Origin: Sphingomonas albertensis
Lineage (GTDB): Bacteria; Pseudomonadota; Alphaproteobacteria; Sphingomonadales; Sphingomonadaceae
Direction of reading: 5' to 3'
DNA length: 64,000 nucleotides
Assembly: GCF_014358075.1 (NCBI RefSeq)
Contig: NZ_JACONT010000009.1
Coordinates: 1-64,000, forward strand
Every line of letters starts with the position of its first letter. Positions within the stretch are counted from its first letter, which is position 1. Under the pieces are notes generated by a model. That model was not told where the DNA came from and ran no database searches. It was given only the letters and a program-made list of their open reading frames with translations. The translations under genes were made by a program, and so were the position numbers. Positions 28,201 through 36,683 of this stretch are shown here, one piece after another.

Positions 28201-31200
28201 GTGTCGAGCGTACCGCCGCCCCGCACGACGTCGTTGCCGAGACCGCCGCGGAAGACGACGCGTTCAACGCTCGTGAAGGAGCCTGCAGCGACCCCGTCGA
28301 TCGTGATCGCGCTATCGCCTGCGAGGTTGCCGAGGTCGAAGCTGACCCCGCCTGCGCGATCCGTGTAATAGGCGTAGGCCAGATCGGTGCCGTCGCCGCC
28401 GTCGAACGTGTCGTTCCCACCGTCGTTGGTGTAAACTGCGGTCAGCCCGGCCGCGGTCCCGTTGGCGATGCCGCCCACCATGACGTCGTCGCCGTCGCCC
28501 CCGCGCAGGATGTCGTTACCCATGCCGCCGACAAGGGTGTCGTTGCCGGCACCACCTTCGAGGACGTCGCCGCCATCTGCGGTCGTTGTGCTGGTGTTGA
28601 ACGTGTTGACGTAGTCGCCGAACATGACGTCGTTGCCGGTACCACCGATCAGCGTGTCAGCGAGACCGCCGCCGATGACGAAGTCGGCAAGCGTGCCGCC
28701 GACCAACCGGTTCGCCGTGGTGTTGCCGCCGACGAGGGTGTTGGAGAAGTTCGCCGCACCGATCACGTTCTCTACATTGGTGATCGTGTCGCTGCCCCCG
28801 GACACACCGATCGTCTGAGCGGTGGTCGTGTTGAGGTTGACGGTAACCGACGAGGTGGAACCGGAATAGTCGACCGTGTCCGCCCCTGCCGCACCATCGT
28901 AAATATCGTTGCCGCCACCGTCGAACAGGACGTTGTTGCCCGCATCGCCGGTAACGCTGTCGGCACCCGAACCGGTCCGGACATTCTCGAAGCCGAGAAC
29001 GGTGTCGTTGCCCAGGCCCTGCGCCGTCAGGGCAGTGAGGTTGACGGTGACCCCGGTCGTGCCCGTGAAGAGCAGCGTGTCGACGCCCGCGCCACCGTCA
29101 AGGACGTCGTCACCAAGGCCGCCTTCGAGGGCGTTGGCATTGTCATCACCGATCAGGATGTCGTTGCCGGCCCCGCCCGTCAGGTTCTCGATGCCGCGCA
29201 ACGTGGCGATCGCCGCGCCCGCGATGTTTGCGGTCCCGTCGTTCGCGCCGTTCAGTCGCGCCGTGACGTTGGCGGTATAACCCGCGAACGACGCCGTATC
29301 CGACCCGGTTCCACCATCCAGCAGGTCCACGGTGCCGCCCGCGTTTCCACCGGTGCCCAGCGTATCGTCGCCCGCGCCGCCCGAAACGGTGTTTGCCGTG
29401 GCATCGCCGCTAAGGGTGTCGTTGAAGGCGGAGCCCAGCAGATTCTCGAACCCGGTGAGCGTGTCCGTGCCCGCGGTACCCGTGTTCTGCGCGGCGCCCT
29501 GCAGCGCAAGGCTTGCCGTCACGCCGGCTGCGGAACCAGCATAAGACGCGGTGTCATCACCTGCGCCCGCGCTCAGCGTGTCGTTGCCCAGGCCACCTTC
29601 GATGACGTTGGCGTTTTCGTCGCCGGTCAGGGTGTCGTTATACTGCGAACCGATCAGGTTCTCGATGCCGGTCAGTGTGTCGGTGCCCGCTGCGACCGTA
29701 GTCTGCGCGGCGCCCTGCATGGTCAGGTCGACCGTCACCCCCGTCGTGGAGCCGCCGCTGAAAGCGGTTGCGAACGACGCGGTGTCGTTGCCGATACCAC
29801 CGTTCAGGATGTCGTTGCCGATCGTTCCCTGCAGGAAGTCATTGCCCTCGCCACCGTCCATCACGACACTGCTGGTGTTGGTGGCGGTAACTGTGCTGGT
29901 CACGACTGCCGCGTTCTGGAGCGACACGTTCAGCTGATAGCTCTGCCCGGCCACCAGCGGCTGAGCCACGCTTCCGGTCGCACTCGTGTAGCGGCCGACG
30001 CGGATGTAATAGGTGCCCGCGGTGGCGAAAGTATAGGTGATGTAGGCATCGTCGTTGATCGTCGTGCCGACGTCGCCCGGGCCGGTGTCGTTGCTGCTCA
30101 GCACGGTACCGGCGCTGTTGACCAGCTCGAGGATGCTGTCGTCGAGCGTACCGGTCCCGTCGATGTCGAAGATCGCCTGCGACCCCGCCACCGTCACGTC
30201 GATCCGGTAATATTCCAGCGCGCCGCCGGCCGCCACCGCGTTGATCGTCGCATGCGGGATACTGGTCGCGTTCGTGATGTTCGTAGCGGCGTCGACGTCA
30301 TAGGCGCCGGCGATGCTCACCGCCGTCGCGATGCTGCCGTTGTTGGTCGTCTGCGGCTTGGCGATATCCGGCTGTGAGGGGGCCGAGACGGTCGTGGTGG
30401 TGGTGAAGCCGCCGCCGATCAGGCGGTCGTCGCCCGCGCCGCCCGACAGGGTGTCGGCACCGCCGGCACCGCCGCTCAGCGTGTTGTTCTGGCTGTTGCC
30501 GACCAAGACATCGTTGGCGATGGTGCCCTGGATGTTCTCGATGCTGCGCAGCGTGTCCGTCTCGCCATCGTGGCTGACGATGACGTCCGCGCCGGTGTCG
30601 TTCAGCGTGACGTTCACGCCCGTGACGCCGGTGAAGATCACCGTGTCGCTGCCGGCACCGCCGTCGAGCACGTTGTTGGCTACGTTGCCGACGAAGATGT
30701 CGTTGCCCGCGCCGCCTGTCGCGTTCTCGATCAGCGACCGCGTGTCGTTGTTATAGAGCAGCGACATGGCGATGTTGCCTGGCGCCAGCGACGTCAGGCC
30801 CTGATAGGCCAGGCTGTTGGCAAGCTGCGACTGGTCAAACGTCGAGAACTCGCCCGGCCGCAGGTCGATGGTGATGCCGTTGGAATAGTTGCTGGCGTCG
30901 ATCGTGTCGTTGCCGCCGCCATCCCAGACGGTGAGGAAGATCTTATTGCCCGACGGTGCGCCCTGGCCGACGCCGTTGATGAACATCTCGCCGGTCGTCT
31001 GGCTGAAGGTGTAGACGCTGTCGCCGGCATTGGTCGTGTAGTTGGCGCCGTACATGTACTGGAGCGCGGCCAGATCATACTGCATGTAGGTCTGCGGCTG
31101 GTTGATCTTCTCGCCGGCGAAGTTGCTGTTGGTGAACGGCGCCGGCGTATAGGTCATCAGCGACCAGGCCTGGCCGTCACGATCCGGAGTCAGCGACTGG

Positions 31201-32072
31201 GTGCCGAAGCGCGGCGTACCGCCAAAATAGAAGGACAGGTCGCTGTTCGTATAGTCCTGATGCCCGTGCTTCAGCCCCATGGTGTGGCCGATCTCGTGCA
31301 TCATGGTGGCGTAGCCCCAGGTGCCCTTGAAGGCGAGATCGTAATAAGGCTGGCTGGTACGGCCGAACCAGATATCGCCCGAAAGCCCGCGGGTGTCGGA
31401 CGGGAAGTTGCCATAGGCGGACCCCACGTCCTGGTCGCCGCTCTGCGAGATACGGATGTTGGCGTGGACGGTGTCGGTGTCGGTGATCTCGGTGAACGTC
31501 AGGCCGGTTGCGGCCGAGAGCTGCGCGAAGGACGCGCGCGCCGCCGCCTGCTGCTGCGTGCCCAGGTCTACGTGGTAGAGGCTGACGCCATTGGTGTCGT
31601 AGCCGCTGCCGTTATAGTTCGAGCCCGACGTCGGGAAGCTGTAGGTGAGGTTCAGCGTGCCCCATTTGGCGCCGATCAGGGTTGCGTCGATGTTGCGGTT
31701 GCCGGTGAACGAGCGGCTTCCGTCCGGATTGGTAACCAGCGGCAGCAGCTCGCCGATGTTGTTGCCTTCGGGGTTGGCGTCGATCGGGTTTACGTCTTTG
31801 CCGCCGCCATCCGCCTCGCGAAAGCCCTGGCACGCGGCGCAACCGCAACCTGCGACGACCGTCATATGATCGATTTCCGCGAGCGGATCCCAGGAGCCCG
31901 GACCCATGTCGCCTGGTGCGCGATCGATGCCTGTCACGCCGGTTGGCGAGCCTGCCAGAAAAGTCTCGGTCGGTACGGAGTCGATTTCCGCGAGCGGTTC
32001 CCGAATGCCGATTACCACGTCGTTAACCACGCCATCGGTGGGTGCAATACCGCTTAGGTCGGAAATATTCAT
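25299..32072 (-). CDS. Giant serralysin-like RTX metalloprotease
   Basis: A 2257-residue protein without a Sec signal. The N-terminal 90 residues contain a duplicated PLAEID motif (REPLAEID, WDPLAEID) and a Cys cluster (GCGCAACQGF). A serralysin catalytic domain follows (about 120-330): zinc motif HEIGHTMGLKHGH near residues 255-270 and the Met-turn LMTYTP. An M10 C-terminal segment and many RTX blocks come next, interrupted near 560-715 by a PPC-like beta domain. RTX repeats of type GGAGNDTLIGG continue to the end, closing with a module shared with the protein at 12029-18361. ATG 32072 is chosen because GGGGGAG lies 6 nt upstream. Serralysins are Ca-dependent extracellular proteases exported by type I systems; the operon at 7.1-11.8 kb is the probable exporter. 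The length is about four times that of a classical serralysin. Confidence 0.92.
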   Translation of the reverse strand: MNISDLSGIAPTDGVVNDVVIGIREPLAEIDSVPTETFLAGSPTGVTGIDRAPGDMGPGSWDPLAEIDHMTVVAGCGCAACQGFREADGGGKDVNPIDANPEGNNIGELLPLVTNPDGSRSFTGNRNIDATLIGAKWGTLNLTYSFPTSGSNYNGSGYDTNGVSLYHVDLGTQQQAAARASFAQLSAATGLTFTEITDTDTVHANIRISQSGDQDVGSAYGNFPSDTRGLSGDIWFGRTSQPYYDLAFKGTWGYATMMHEIGHTMGLKHGHQDYTNSDLSFYFGGTPRFGTQSLTPDRDGQAWSLMTYTPAPFTNSNFAGEKINQPQTYMQYDLAALQYMYGANYTTNAGDSVYTFSQTTGEMFINGVGQGAPSGNKIFLTVWDGGGNDTIDASNYSNGITIDLRPGEFSTFDQSQLANSLAYQGLTSLAPGNIAMSLLYNNDTRSLIENATGGAGNDIFVGNVANNVLDGGAGSDTVIFTGVTGVNVTLNDTGADVIVSHDGETDTLRSIENIQGTIANDVLVGNSQNNTLSGGAGGADTLSGGAGDDRLIGGGFTTTTTVSAPSQPDIAKPQTTNNGSIATAVSIAGAYDVDAATNITNATSIPHATINAVAAGGALEYYRIDVTVAGSQAIFDIDGTGTLDDSILELVNSAGTVLSSNDTGPGDVGTTINDDAYITYTFATAGTYYIRVGRYTSATGSVAQPLVAGQSYQLNVSLQNAAVVTSTVTATNTSSVVMDGGEGNDFLQGTIGNDILNGGIGNDTASFATAFSGGSTTGVTVDLTMQGAAQTTVAAGTDTLTGIENLIGSQYNDTLTGDENANVIEGGLGNDTLSAGAGDDTASYAGSAAGVTASLALQGAAQNTGTAGTDTLTGFENLLGSAFNDTLSGDATANTVSGGAGDDTLGTGGNAGGTVDLLDGGTGSDTASFAGYTANVTARLNGANDGTANIAGAAIATLRGIENLTGGAGNDILIGDDNANALEGGLGDDVLDGGAGVDTLLFTGTTGVTVNLTALTAQGLGNDTVLGFENVRTGSGADSVTGDAGNNVLFDGGGNDIYDGAAGADTVDYSGSTSSVTVNLNTTTAQTIGVSGGSDTITNVENVIGAANFSNTLVGGNTTANRLVGGTLADFVIGGGLADTLIGGTGNDVMFGDYVNTFNTSTTTADGGDVLEGGAGNDTLVGGMGNDILRGGDGDDVMVGGIANGTAAGLTAVYTNDGGNDTFDGGDGTDLAYAYYTDRAGGVSFDLGNLAGDSAITIDGVAAGSFTSVERVVFRGGLGNDVVRGGGTLDTLVGNAGDDVLDGWYGNDTLSGGLGNDTLIGGEGLDTATYVNATAAVNVDLRIQGVAQDTGGEGIDTLVGIEYLTGSGFGDTLRGNDDFNLITDNAVATTTAALSQTDSLFGYGGNDSILVTRANATTAGTATAATNINMDGGEGDDFIELRGGTLSTALATNTAGLSGTTYLALGATSNDRNVDVVTVDGGAGNDRIVLTGVASATVNAGAGADIVSISMRGASSVNNYQLTLGAGADIVQFGVGATAGASADVATTARTNRVTDFEGGSAGDKFEMTDFLNRGLTNYTANSNAFASGHLRLVQLGGDLLLQVDRDGASGTVNGFVTIFAIGNGYTGGFSAFNFDGFIGDLTLSGFSADETITGAAGNDVLNGGDGNDTLIGMAGNDTLDGGNGNDILRGGAGNDTLIGGAGIDTASYSEATSGVRVNLLVSGAQDTGEGTDTLVGIENVTGSTFSDVITGSAGANVIDAGASNDAVDGGAGNDTIFGGAGDDMLIGNLGANTIDGGDGIDTGVLLEKYADYTVTQTGAGSATIVHNGAIESNSFTNVERFRFVDGVVLTLGGAGNDLFDLSQKTGAVALATGVGNDAILAGGALIAADRIDGGAGTDEIGLKGDYTGANRLVLDAATLSNVEVLAVLADGSYDITSADATVAAGQVFTVFGGNLTSADSLSFDGSAETDGSFLMFGGLGTDALTGGAGDDAFFFGPGGFGANDVVVGGAGIDQLGLDGFAGNLSLRADNADVEVVALLRGPNGTNTYGTLFVEDSWVSAGATKTITAVTSFQGQAGSVMADLVIDGSQETNGSLRILAGSGNDTIFGGAGDDTLFGGLGRDKISGGAGADTFVFNAAAESNVTVGNGGAAVLNYDTLFGFTQGTDVIQVNGQTYGTATAGQNGRLDDATFNDDLAAAFGNIGGNAAVTFTATSGNHAGETFMVVNTDGVAGYQAGSDLVLHLAPVGDLTPPSVIL

Positions 32073-32427
32073 CGAGACTCCCCCTTTGTGACACGATCGC
32101 ATCGTTCATGCTGTGCAATGCGCACTTAGGCAGGCAGATTCGTTCGTAATCGGCTCTAATTATTTCAATCCTGTCATCGAATGTTCACGTTGGTCAAGCG
32201 CAAGATCGTCGAGTTCGTACAGAAGCCGCAAAAAGTTATCTCAAAGCGCTGCGGCAGGAGGCGAGTTGAGGAACCCGTTGCAGATAAAGGCTAAATCGCT
32301 GTCGAATTCCGGCCCCCCTCGCCCTCTTGGAGCGTGTACCGCGTCCCCCCTCATCTCGCCCCGAACAGCCGTGACTCGAGGTCGCGGTTCGCGTATCGAA
32401 AGCCCTTCCGGCCGATAGGAAAACGCG
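32073..32427. other. Divergent intergenic region (RTX protease / lipoprotein)
   Basis: About 350 bp between two divergent genes. It is less GC-rich at 32110-32190 and presumably holds both promoters. I found no convincing short gene, though I checked it for a lasso precursor. Confidence 0.5.
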
Positions 32428-32979
32428 ATGCTCCGCATGTTGCTACCTCTCTGCGCAGCACTCGCCGCCTGCACGCCTTCACCTCAGGATGCCGCCATGC
32501 GCAGTCCCAGTCCGGTCCCCGGAACCACCGCCCAAGGTTCGAGCGAGGCTTCGAGTAAGACCTTGAGTAAGGCAGGGTCCGACAGCCGGGGCCTGGCCAC
32601 TTCGAACGCGGTCGGGCAGGCCGCGGGTCATGGCGGACACGCTGCCCAGGGACCGATCCCGGACTCGGTGTCCGCGGCAGAGAACCCTGCCCCTGCCCCC
32701 GGCCCGGCCGCTCCCCCCGCCCCTTCCCCGACCCTGCCGGTGGACTCGCCCACCGAGGCGCTGGGACGCCGCACCTTGTCCACGGCGTTCGTCAGGGTGG
32801 GGCCCGACGGGCATCTGACGGTGGAGCTCCGCAGCGGACGCGTGCTGGTTCTTCGCGACGTGGTCATGCGCGCCCGGAAATATTGCGGTGTACAAGTCAT
32901 CGATGGCCTGCCCGGAGCGCAATATTGCGGTGGATACGCCGATGTCGCGGCAGCCCGGCCAGGCGTTACGCCAGCGTAA
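32428..32979 (+). CDS. Proline/serine-rich lipoprotein of unknown function
   Basis: A 183-residue protein with a lipoprotein signal (MLRMLLPLCAALAACTP, lipobox LAAC). A low-complexity Ser/Ala/Pro linker (about residues 20-110) leads to a compact C-terminal domain with GPDGHLTVELRSGRVLVLRD and two Cys (KYCGVQVI, AQYCGGYAD) that may form a disulfide. AGGA lies just upstream of the ATG. It is convergent with the lasso-type B2 gene 64 bp away. I do not recognise the family; anchoring in the membrane is the only safe functional statement. Confidence 0.72.
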   Translation: MLRMLLPLCAALAACTPSPQDAAMRSPSPVPGTTAQGSSEASSKTLSKAGSDSRGLATSNAVGQAAGHGGHAAQGPIPDSVSAAENPAPAPGPAAPPAPSPTLPVDSPTEALGRRTLSTAFVRVGPDGHLTVELRSGRVLVLRDVVMRARKYCGVQVIDGLPGAQYCGGYADVAAARPGVTPA

Positions 32980-33043
32980 AAGACACTGTAGACGGCTACC
33001 TCAACCATCGCGGTCTCAACGATGGTCGAGGTCGGGGGCGACG

Positions 33044-33439
33044 TCAGGTTCGGGGGAACACTGCCAAAAGGCCGTAGCGTTCCGTCTCCTCGCAACCGAT
33101 CACGTCGACGTCGCCCGAGCGCACCCATACATGCGCGATCAACAGTCCCTTCTCATCGCGGGCGGCTCCGTAATGCAGCGCTGCGGCCAATCCTCGTCGG
33201 CGCAACATTAGCTGGGCGGCCAGGCCCTGCTGGAAACACACGGCACGCCACGGTACGCGCCGACCCCAGGCGGCAACCGCGCGGGCGATCGCGCGCGCCT
33301 GGGGTTCCGTGGCGGGGGTTCCCGACGCCCGACCCGCGGACAGCGCGGCCACGCGCCGGAACGACAGGACCGCGATCAGCAGCGATGCGAGCCCCAGCAT
33401 GGCCAAGGCCTCGGCCAAAAGGGGCAGGCGGCGGATCAA
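33044..33439 (-). CDS. Lasso peptide biosynthesis B2 protein (transglutaminase-like leader peptidase)
   Basis: A 131-residue protein. A hydrophobic N-terminal segment (LAMLGLASLLIAVLSF) precedes the transglutaminase-like core. The catalytic Cys is in PWRAVCFQQGLAAQLMLRRR and the His in LIAHVWVRSGD, with an acidic partner likely downstream in DVIGCEE. This matches lasso B2 proteins, which remove the leader peptide. The start is a TTG at 33439 overlapping the stop of the C gene (TTGA), so the two are translationally coupled. The whole gene lies downstream of B1 and C in one operon. A longer frame runs upstream but overlaps C completely, so it is rejected as the start. Confidence 0.87.
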   Translation of the reverse strand: MIRRLPLLAEALAMLGLASLLIAVLSFRRVAALSAGRASGTPATEPQARAIARAVAAWGRRVPWRAVCFQQGLAAQLMLRRRGLAAALHYGAARDEKGLLIAHVWVRSGDVDVIGCEETERYGLLAVFPRT

Positions 33440-35352
33440 TTGCTGCGCGCCGCCCGGCGCAGGAAATGCCCGGCCGCGGTCCCGCGCAGCAGCATCGACC
33501 GATAGCGGTCGGTAATCGCCAGCTGGTTCCAGCGGGGATCGTCCGCGGGAAAGTCCGGCCAGTTGCGGATCAGCGTGCGCAACCGCTCCACGTCGAGCAC
33601 CGCCCCCGCCGGCCGGCAGCGCTCGATGCCGTCCAACTCCGCGGCAAGCTCCTCGAGCGCGGCGGTTGCGCCGATGTGCCAATCCGCCGCCTGATAGCCG
33701 CGCCGCTGCTCGCCGATGAGTTCGGGCGGCAGCCGATCCGCAAAGGCACGGCGCGCCAGCGACCGAGGCTTTCCCTCCAGAATATATTGCTCGTCCGGCA
33801 CGCTCAGCGCCCATTCGATCAGCCGCCGGTCTGCGGTGGGATCGCGCAGGTCGATGCCCCACCCCGCGAGCGTGCCCTTGTTGTAGGATCCCATGTCGAC
33901 ACGATCGAGCCCCCATAGCCGCATCGCGCGGCCGTCGCGCCAGGGGCGGTAGGACAGGTCGGTGCCGCTCGCTGCGGCGCGCCTGTCCAAGTCGGCGATC
34001 GCGCCCGGGCGCAGCGCGCTATAGCCCTCGAGTGCCAGCGAGTGGCCGAAGCGATCGACCAGCCAGGTCCAGACGGCAGGCGGTACGAACGGCCCTAGCG
34101 TCGCCGCGCCGATCCGTCGCCGCCGCCAGCCTTGCGCGCGCAGTTGCCGCGCCAGCGTGGCAAGCGCGCCGAACCGCCCGGTGCCGAACAGCTGCGCCAG
34201 ATGCTGGACGCCGTCATGGCTCAGCGTAAAATTGCCAAGCTGCCCGGTGAGTAGGACGCTCACGCCGCGCGCCCGCGCGGAATCGTTGATCGCCTCGCCC
34301 CACATCGCATTCCACGGGTTCATGACCGGTCGCTGGTAAAGATCGAAATGCCGGTCCAGCAGCCGCAGCGGCGAGCGCCCGTCACCTTGAACGGGGACAT
34401 GGACGATGTTGGCGTGCAGTGCCGCGACGCGTGCGGCGACCGGCCCCTCGTCGCCGATCGTGCCGCCGGGCACGGGCGCGCTGGTGCCCGGTACCGCGGT
34501 AAACGCGTGGAGAGGCTCGGGCGTCAGCAACCGCGCTGCCGTGGCGGCAACGCTGGCGCTGTCCAGGCCGGCGGACAAATGCGATCCCACCGCCCCCTGT
34601 ATCCGGCGCAGTCTGACGGCGACCGCACGATCCAGTTCGGCGCGTAACCCTTCCGCATAGTCGTCGGGCTTGAGGCGCAGGATCGTGCGCGCCGGGGTCC
34701 ACAGCCGAGTCTCGGCAATACCGTCCGCATCGATCGCGACCGCGTGACCGGGGCGCACCCGCGCGATGCCGGCAAAGAAGCTTTCCTCGCCTTCGGGCAG
34801 TATCGCCAAGAAGTCGGCCGTGGCGGTCTCGCTCGGCGCATAGGGGATGTCGGGGTGAGCGTGCAGGCCGCGCGGCATCGAGGACGCCGCGACGAAGCCG
34901 TCGCCGCGGTGGTAGAAGAGCGGTCGCTCGCCCATCGGATCCCGCGCCAGGGTCAGCACGGACCGGCGCGCATCCCACAGCATGACGGCAAAGGCTCCGA
35001 CGACGCGGGCAAGGCCTGCAATGCCCCATTGCTCTACGACCGCCATCAACAGCTGCGGCTCGGCCGTGCGCGCGATATTGACGGACAGGCCGAGCGCGCT
35101 CGCGATCTCGTCGCGGTTGTCGATGCGGGCATCGGCGACGAGCAGCAGCGTGCCGTCGCCGCCCAGGACCGGTCCCCGGTCGAAATCGTCTTCGGGCACG
35201 AGTGGGTAGAGTCGTCGCCCGAGCGTCGCGGCGTCCAGCGTACGGCGGATCGCCGGGTCCGGCCCGAACGCTGCCTGGGCATCGAGCATCCGCCCGACCG
35301 CCGTTTCCATCGCCTCGCCACGCCGGCTCCACAGGCCGGCGAGCGCCGTCAT
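33436..35352 (-). CDS. Lasso peptide macrolactam synthetase (asparagine-synthase-like C protein)
   Basis: A 638-residue AsnB homologue. The N-terminal Ntn-type domain starts MTALAGLWSRRG, so the catalytic Cys2 of glutamine-dependent asparagine synthetase is missing, as in lasso cyclases. The ATP-pyrophosphatase domain has the PP-loop SHLSAGLDSASVAATAARLL (about residues 255-275). C proteins adenylate the Asp or Glu side chain of the precursor, and the core N-terminus attacks to form the ring. ATG 35352 overlaps the B1 stop (ATGA), and its own stop overlaps the B2 start, so B1-C-B2 is a tightly coupled operon. It is distinct from the orphan synthetase at 18658-20202. Confidence 0.9.
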   Translation of the reverse strand: MTALAGLWSRRGEAMETAVGRMLDAQAAFGPDPAIRRTLDAATLGRRLYPLVPEDDFDRGPVLGGDGTLLLVADARIDNRDEIASALGLSVNIARTAEPQLLMAVVEQWGIAGLARVVGAFAVMLWDARRSVLTLARDPMGERPLFYHRGDGFVAASSMPRGLHAHPDIPYAPSETATADFLAILPEGEESFFAGIARVRPGHAVAIDADGIAETRLWTPARTILRLKPDDYAEGLRAELDRAVAVRLRRIQGAVGSHLSAGLDSASVAATAARLLTPEPLHAFTAVPGTSAPVPGGTIGDEGPVAARVAALHANIVHVPVQGDGRSPLRLLDRHFDLYQRPVMNPWNAMWGEAINDSARARGVSVLLTGQLGNFTLSHDGVQHLAQLFGTGRFGALATLARQLRAQGWRRRRIGAATLGPFVPPAVWTWLVDRFGHSLALEGYSALRPGAIADLDRRAAASGTDLSYRPWRDGRAMRLWGLDRVDMGSYNKGTLAGWGIDLRDPTADRRLIEWALSVPDEQYILEGKPRSLARRAFADRLPPELIGEQRRGYQAADWHIGATAALEELAAELDGIERCRPAGAVLDVERLRTLIRNWPDFPADDPRWNQLAITDRYRSMLLRGTAAGHFLRRAARSN

Positions 35353-35627
35353 GCGGGCGTCAAGCTGACAAGCTGCTCAGCCTCCAACGACCGAAGCAGG
35401 TCCTGGAGATCAACGCGGCATTCCACTTCGTCGACCGCGTGCTCGGCGAGAAGGTCGGCGACCAGTCCGTCGACCGTGCGGGGCTGTTCCAGCAACTGCC
35501 AGACACGCGTCGCGGTCGCGTTGAAGCCGTAGCAGGTACCGCGCTCGACATGCAGGCCGACCAGTTCGCCGGCCGCATCGGCCTCGATCATCCCGGGTTG
35601 CCGGGATACCAGCGTCATTCCGTCCAC
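35349..35627 (-). CDS. PqqD-like B1 protein (RiPP recognition element)
   Basis: A 92-residue PqqD-fold protein: LVGLHVERGTCYGFNATATR, then VWQLLEQPRTVDGLVADLLA and a C-terminal helix. In lasso systems B1 binds the leader, classically a YxxPxL motif, and presents it to B2 and C. The candidate precursor at 25148-25276 has WVRPAV in the equivalent place. The start is GTG 35627 with GGAG 6 nt upstream; ATG 35618 is in frame. It is the first gene of the B1-C-B2 operon, and only 63 bp separate it from the divergent kinase gene, so both promoters must be very compact. Confidence 0.87.
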   Translation of the reverse strand: MDGMTLVSRQPGMIEADAAGELVGLHVERGTCYGFNATATRVWQLLEQPRTVDGLVADLLAEHAVDEVECRVDLQDLLRSLEAEQLVSLTPA

Positions 35628-35690
35628 CTGTCTCTCCGTTTGCGCGTTCTCGCCCTTGGCGGGGCATGGAGCGGGGGATAAGCCGGGCGC

Positions 35691-36626
35691 ATGTCACCCC
35701 GCTCTTCGCCACCCTCTTCGTCGTGTTATCGGGCGTTCGGCCTCCGGTTGCAATCTGCGCTACCGCTTCCCGAACTTCACCCGGACGACGCCGCGTGCGT
35801 GGCCGTCGACGGGTCCATGGACGTCGATGTCAGGCTGGCCCCCGCCCCGCCCCCCGACGCTCCCGAAATCCTGCCTGCCGTCCGCGTCGACGCCAATCAC
35901 TTCTGGATGGACGTTCCCCGCGTCGGTCGCTTCCTGGTCCGCAACGGGCGCGAGATGATCGTGGAGCCGTGTCCAGGTGCGCCGGACGGCGACGTGCGCG
36001 CCTATCTGCTCGGATCGGCGATGGGGGCGCTTCTCCAGCAGCGTGGGCTGCTACCGCTGCATGCGTCGGCGGTGGCAGTGGACGGACGGGCCGTCGCCTT
36101 CATCGCCCCGGCAGGCAGCGGCAAGTCGACGATCGCGATGCACCTCCAGCATCGTGGGCACCGCGTGATCTGCGACGATATCTGCGCGGTCGAGGTCGGC
36201 GACGGGGTCGCGCGGCTCAGGCCCGGCCTGCGCAATCTCAAGCTATGGCGTGCGTCGCTCGGTGCGATCGCGCGAACCCCCGACGGGTTGGAACCGGTCC
36301 TTGCCGACATGGACAAATATCGCGTCCCCGTCGATGCGCCGACCGGGGATCGTGTCTTCGATCTCGCCGCGGTGGTGTTGCTCGGCTGGGGAGAGGAACC
36401 GGCGATCGCGTCCTTGCCCGGTGCGGAAGCGGTCGGCGCGCTGATCGCCAACACCTTCCGTGGCCAGCTGGTCGCGCCGATGGGACGTCAGGCGGCACAC
36501 TGGCGGCAGTGTCTCGACCTGTTCAACGCTGCGGGAGTCCACCGCCTCGTTCGCCCACGCGCACTCGATCGGCTCGCCGAGGCATCCGCCCTCGTGGAAC
36601 GGCTATCGCTCGACATGTCGCGGTGA
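35691..36626 (+). CDS. HPr-kinase-like serine kinase of a lasso peptide cluster
   Basis: A 311-residue protein with an HPr kinase/phosphorylase C-terminal fold. It shows LLPLHASAVAVDGRAVAFIA, Walker A APAGSGKSTIAMHL (about residues 138-150) and the acidic motif VICDDICAVEV (about 160-170). The N-terminal 110 residues (FGLRLQSALPLPEL and onward) match the style of RiPP-associated kinases rather than Firmicutes HprK. In paeninodin-type lasso systems such a kinase phosphorylates the C-terminal Ser of the precursor; the candidate precursor here ends in Ser. It is divergent from B1. Its 3' end contains CGACATGTCG, one of the repeats listed below. Substrate inferred. Confidence 0.87.
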   Translation: MSPRSSPPSSSCYRAFGLRLQSALPLPELHPDDAACVAVDGSMDVDVRLAPAPPPDAPEILPAVRVDANHFWMDVPRVGRFLVRNGREMIVEPCPGAPDGDVRAYLLGSAMGALLQQRGLLPLHASAVAVDGRAVAFIAPAGSGKSTIAMHLQHRGHRVICDDICAVEVGDGVARLRPGLRNLKLWRASLGAIARTPDGLEPVLADMDKYRVPVDAPTGDRVFDLAAVVLLGWGEEPAIASLPGAEAVGALIANTFRGQLVAPMGRQAAHWRQCLDLFNAAGVHRLVRPRALDRLAEASALVERLSLDMSR

Positions 36627-36657
36627 AGGCATGTCTATTAGTCGGCATGTAGACGTG
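36611..36657. repeat. Cluster of CATGT-type dyads at the end of the kinase gene
   Basis: Three related short dyads occur together: CGACATGTCG (36611-36620, inside the kinase 3' end), CATGTCTATTAG (36630-36641) and CATGTAGACGTG (36646-36657). The second matches 37318-37329 in 11 of 12 positions, and the third matches the dyad before parA (40291-40302) in 11 of 12. They look like binding sites of one protein on the plasmid backbone. Confidence 0.55.
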
Positions 36658-36683
36658 TCGACGAATCGACACGGGGTTTGAGC

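Noticed and set aside
28041-30377. A 778-codon open frame on plus opposite the serralysin-like gene
   Set aside because: It is the antisense image of GC-rich RTX repeats, which keep the opposite frame open; it has no ribosome binding site or recognisable domain.
33440-33916. Long upstream extension of the B2 frame
   Set aside because: It overlaps the well-supported C gene entirely; the TTG at 33439 overlapping the C stop gives a normal-size B2 protein.
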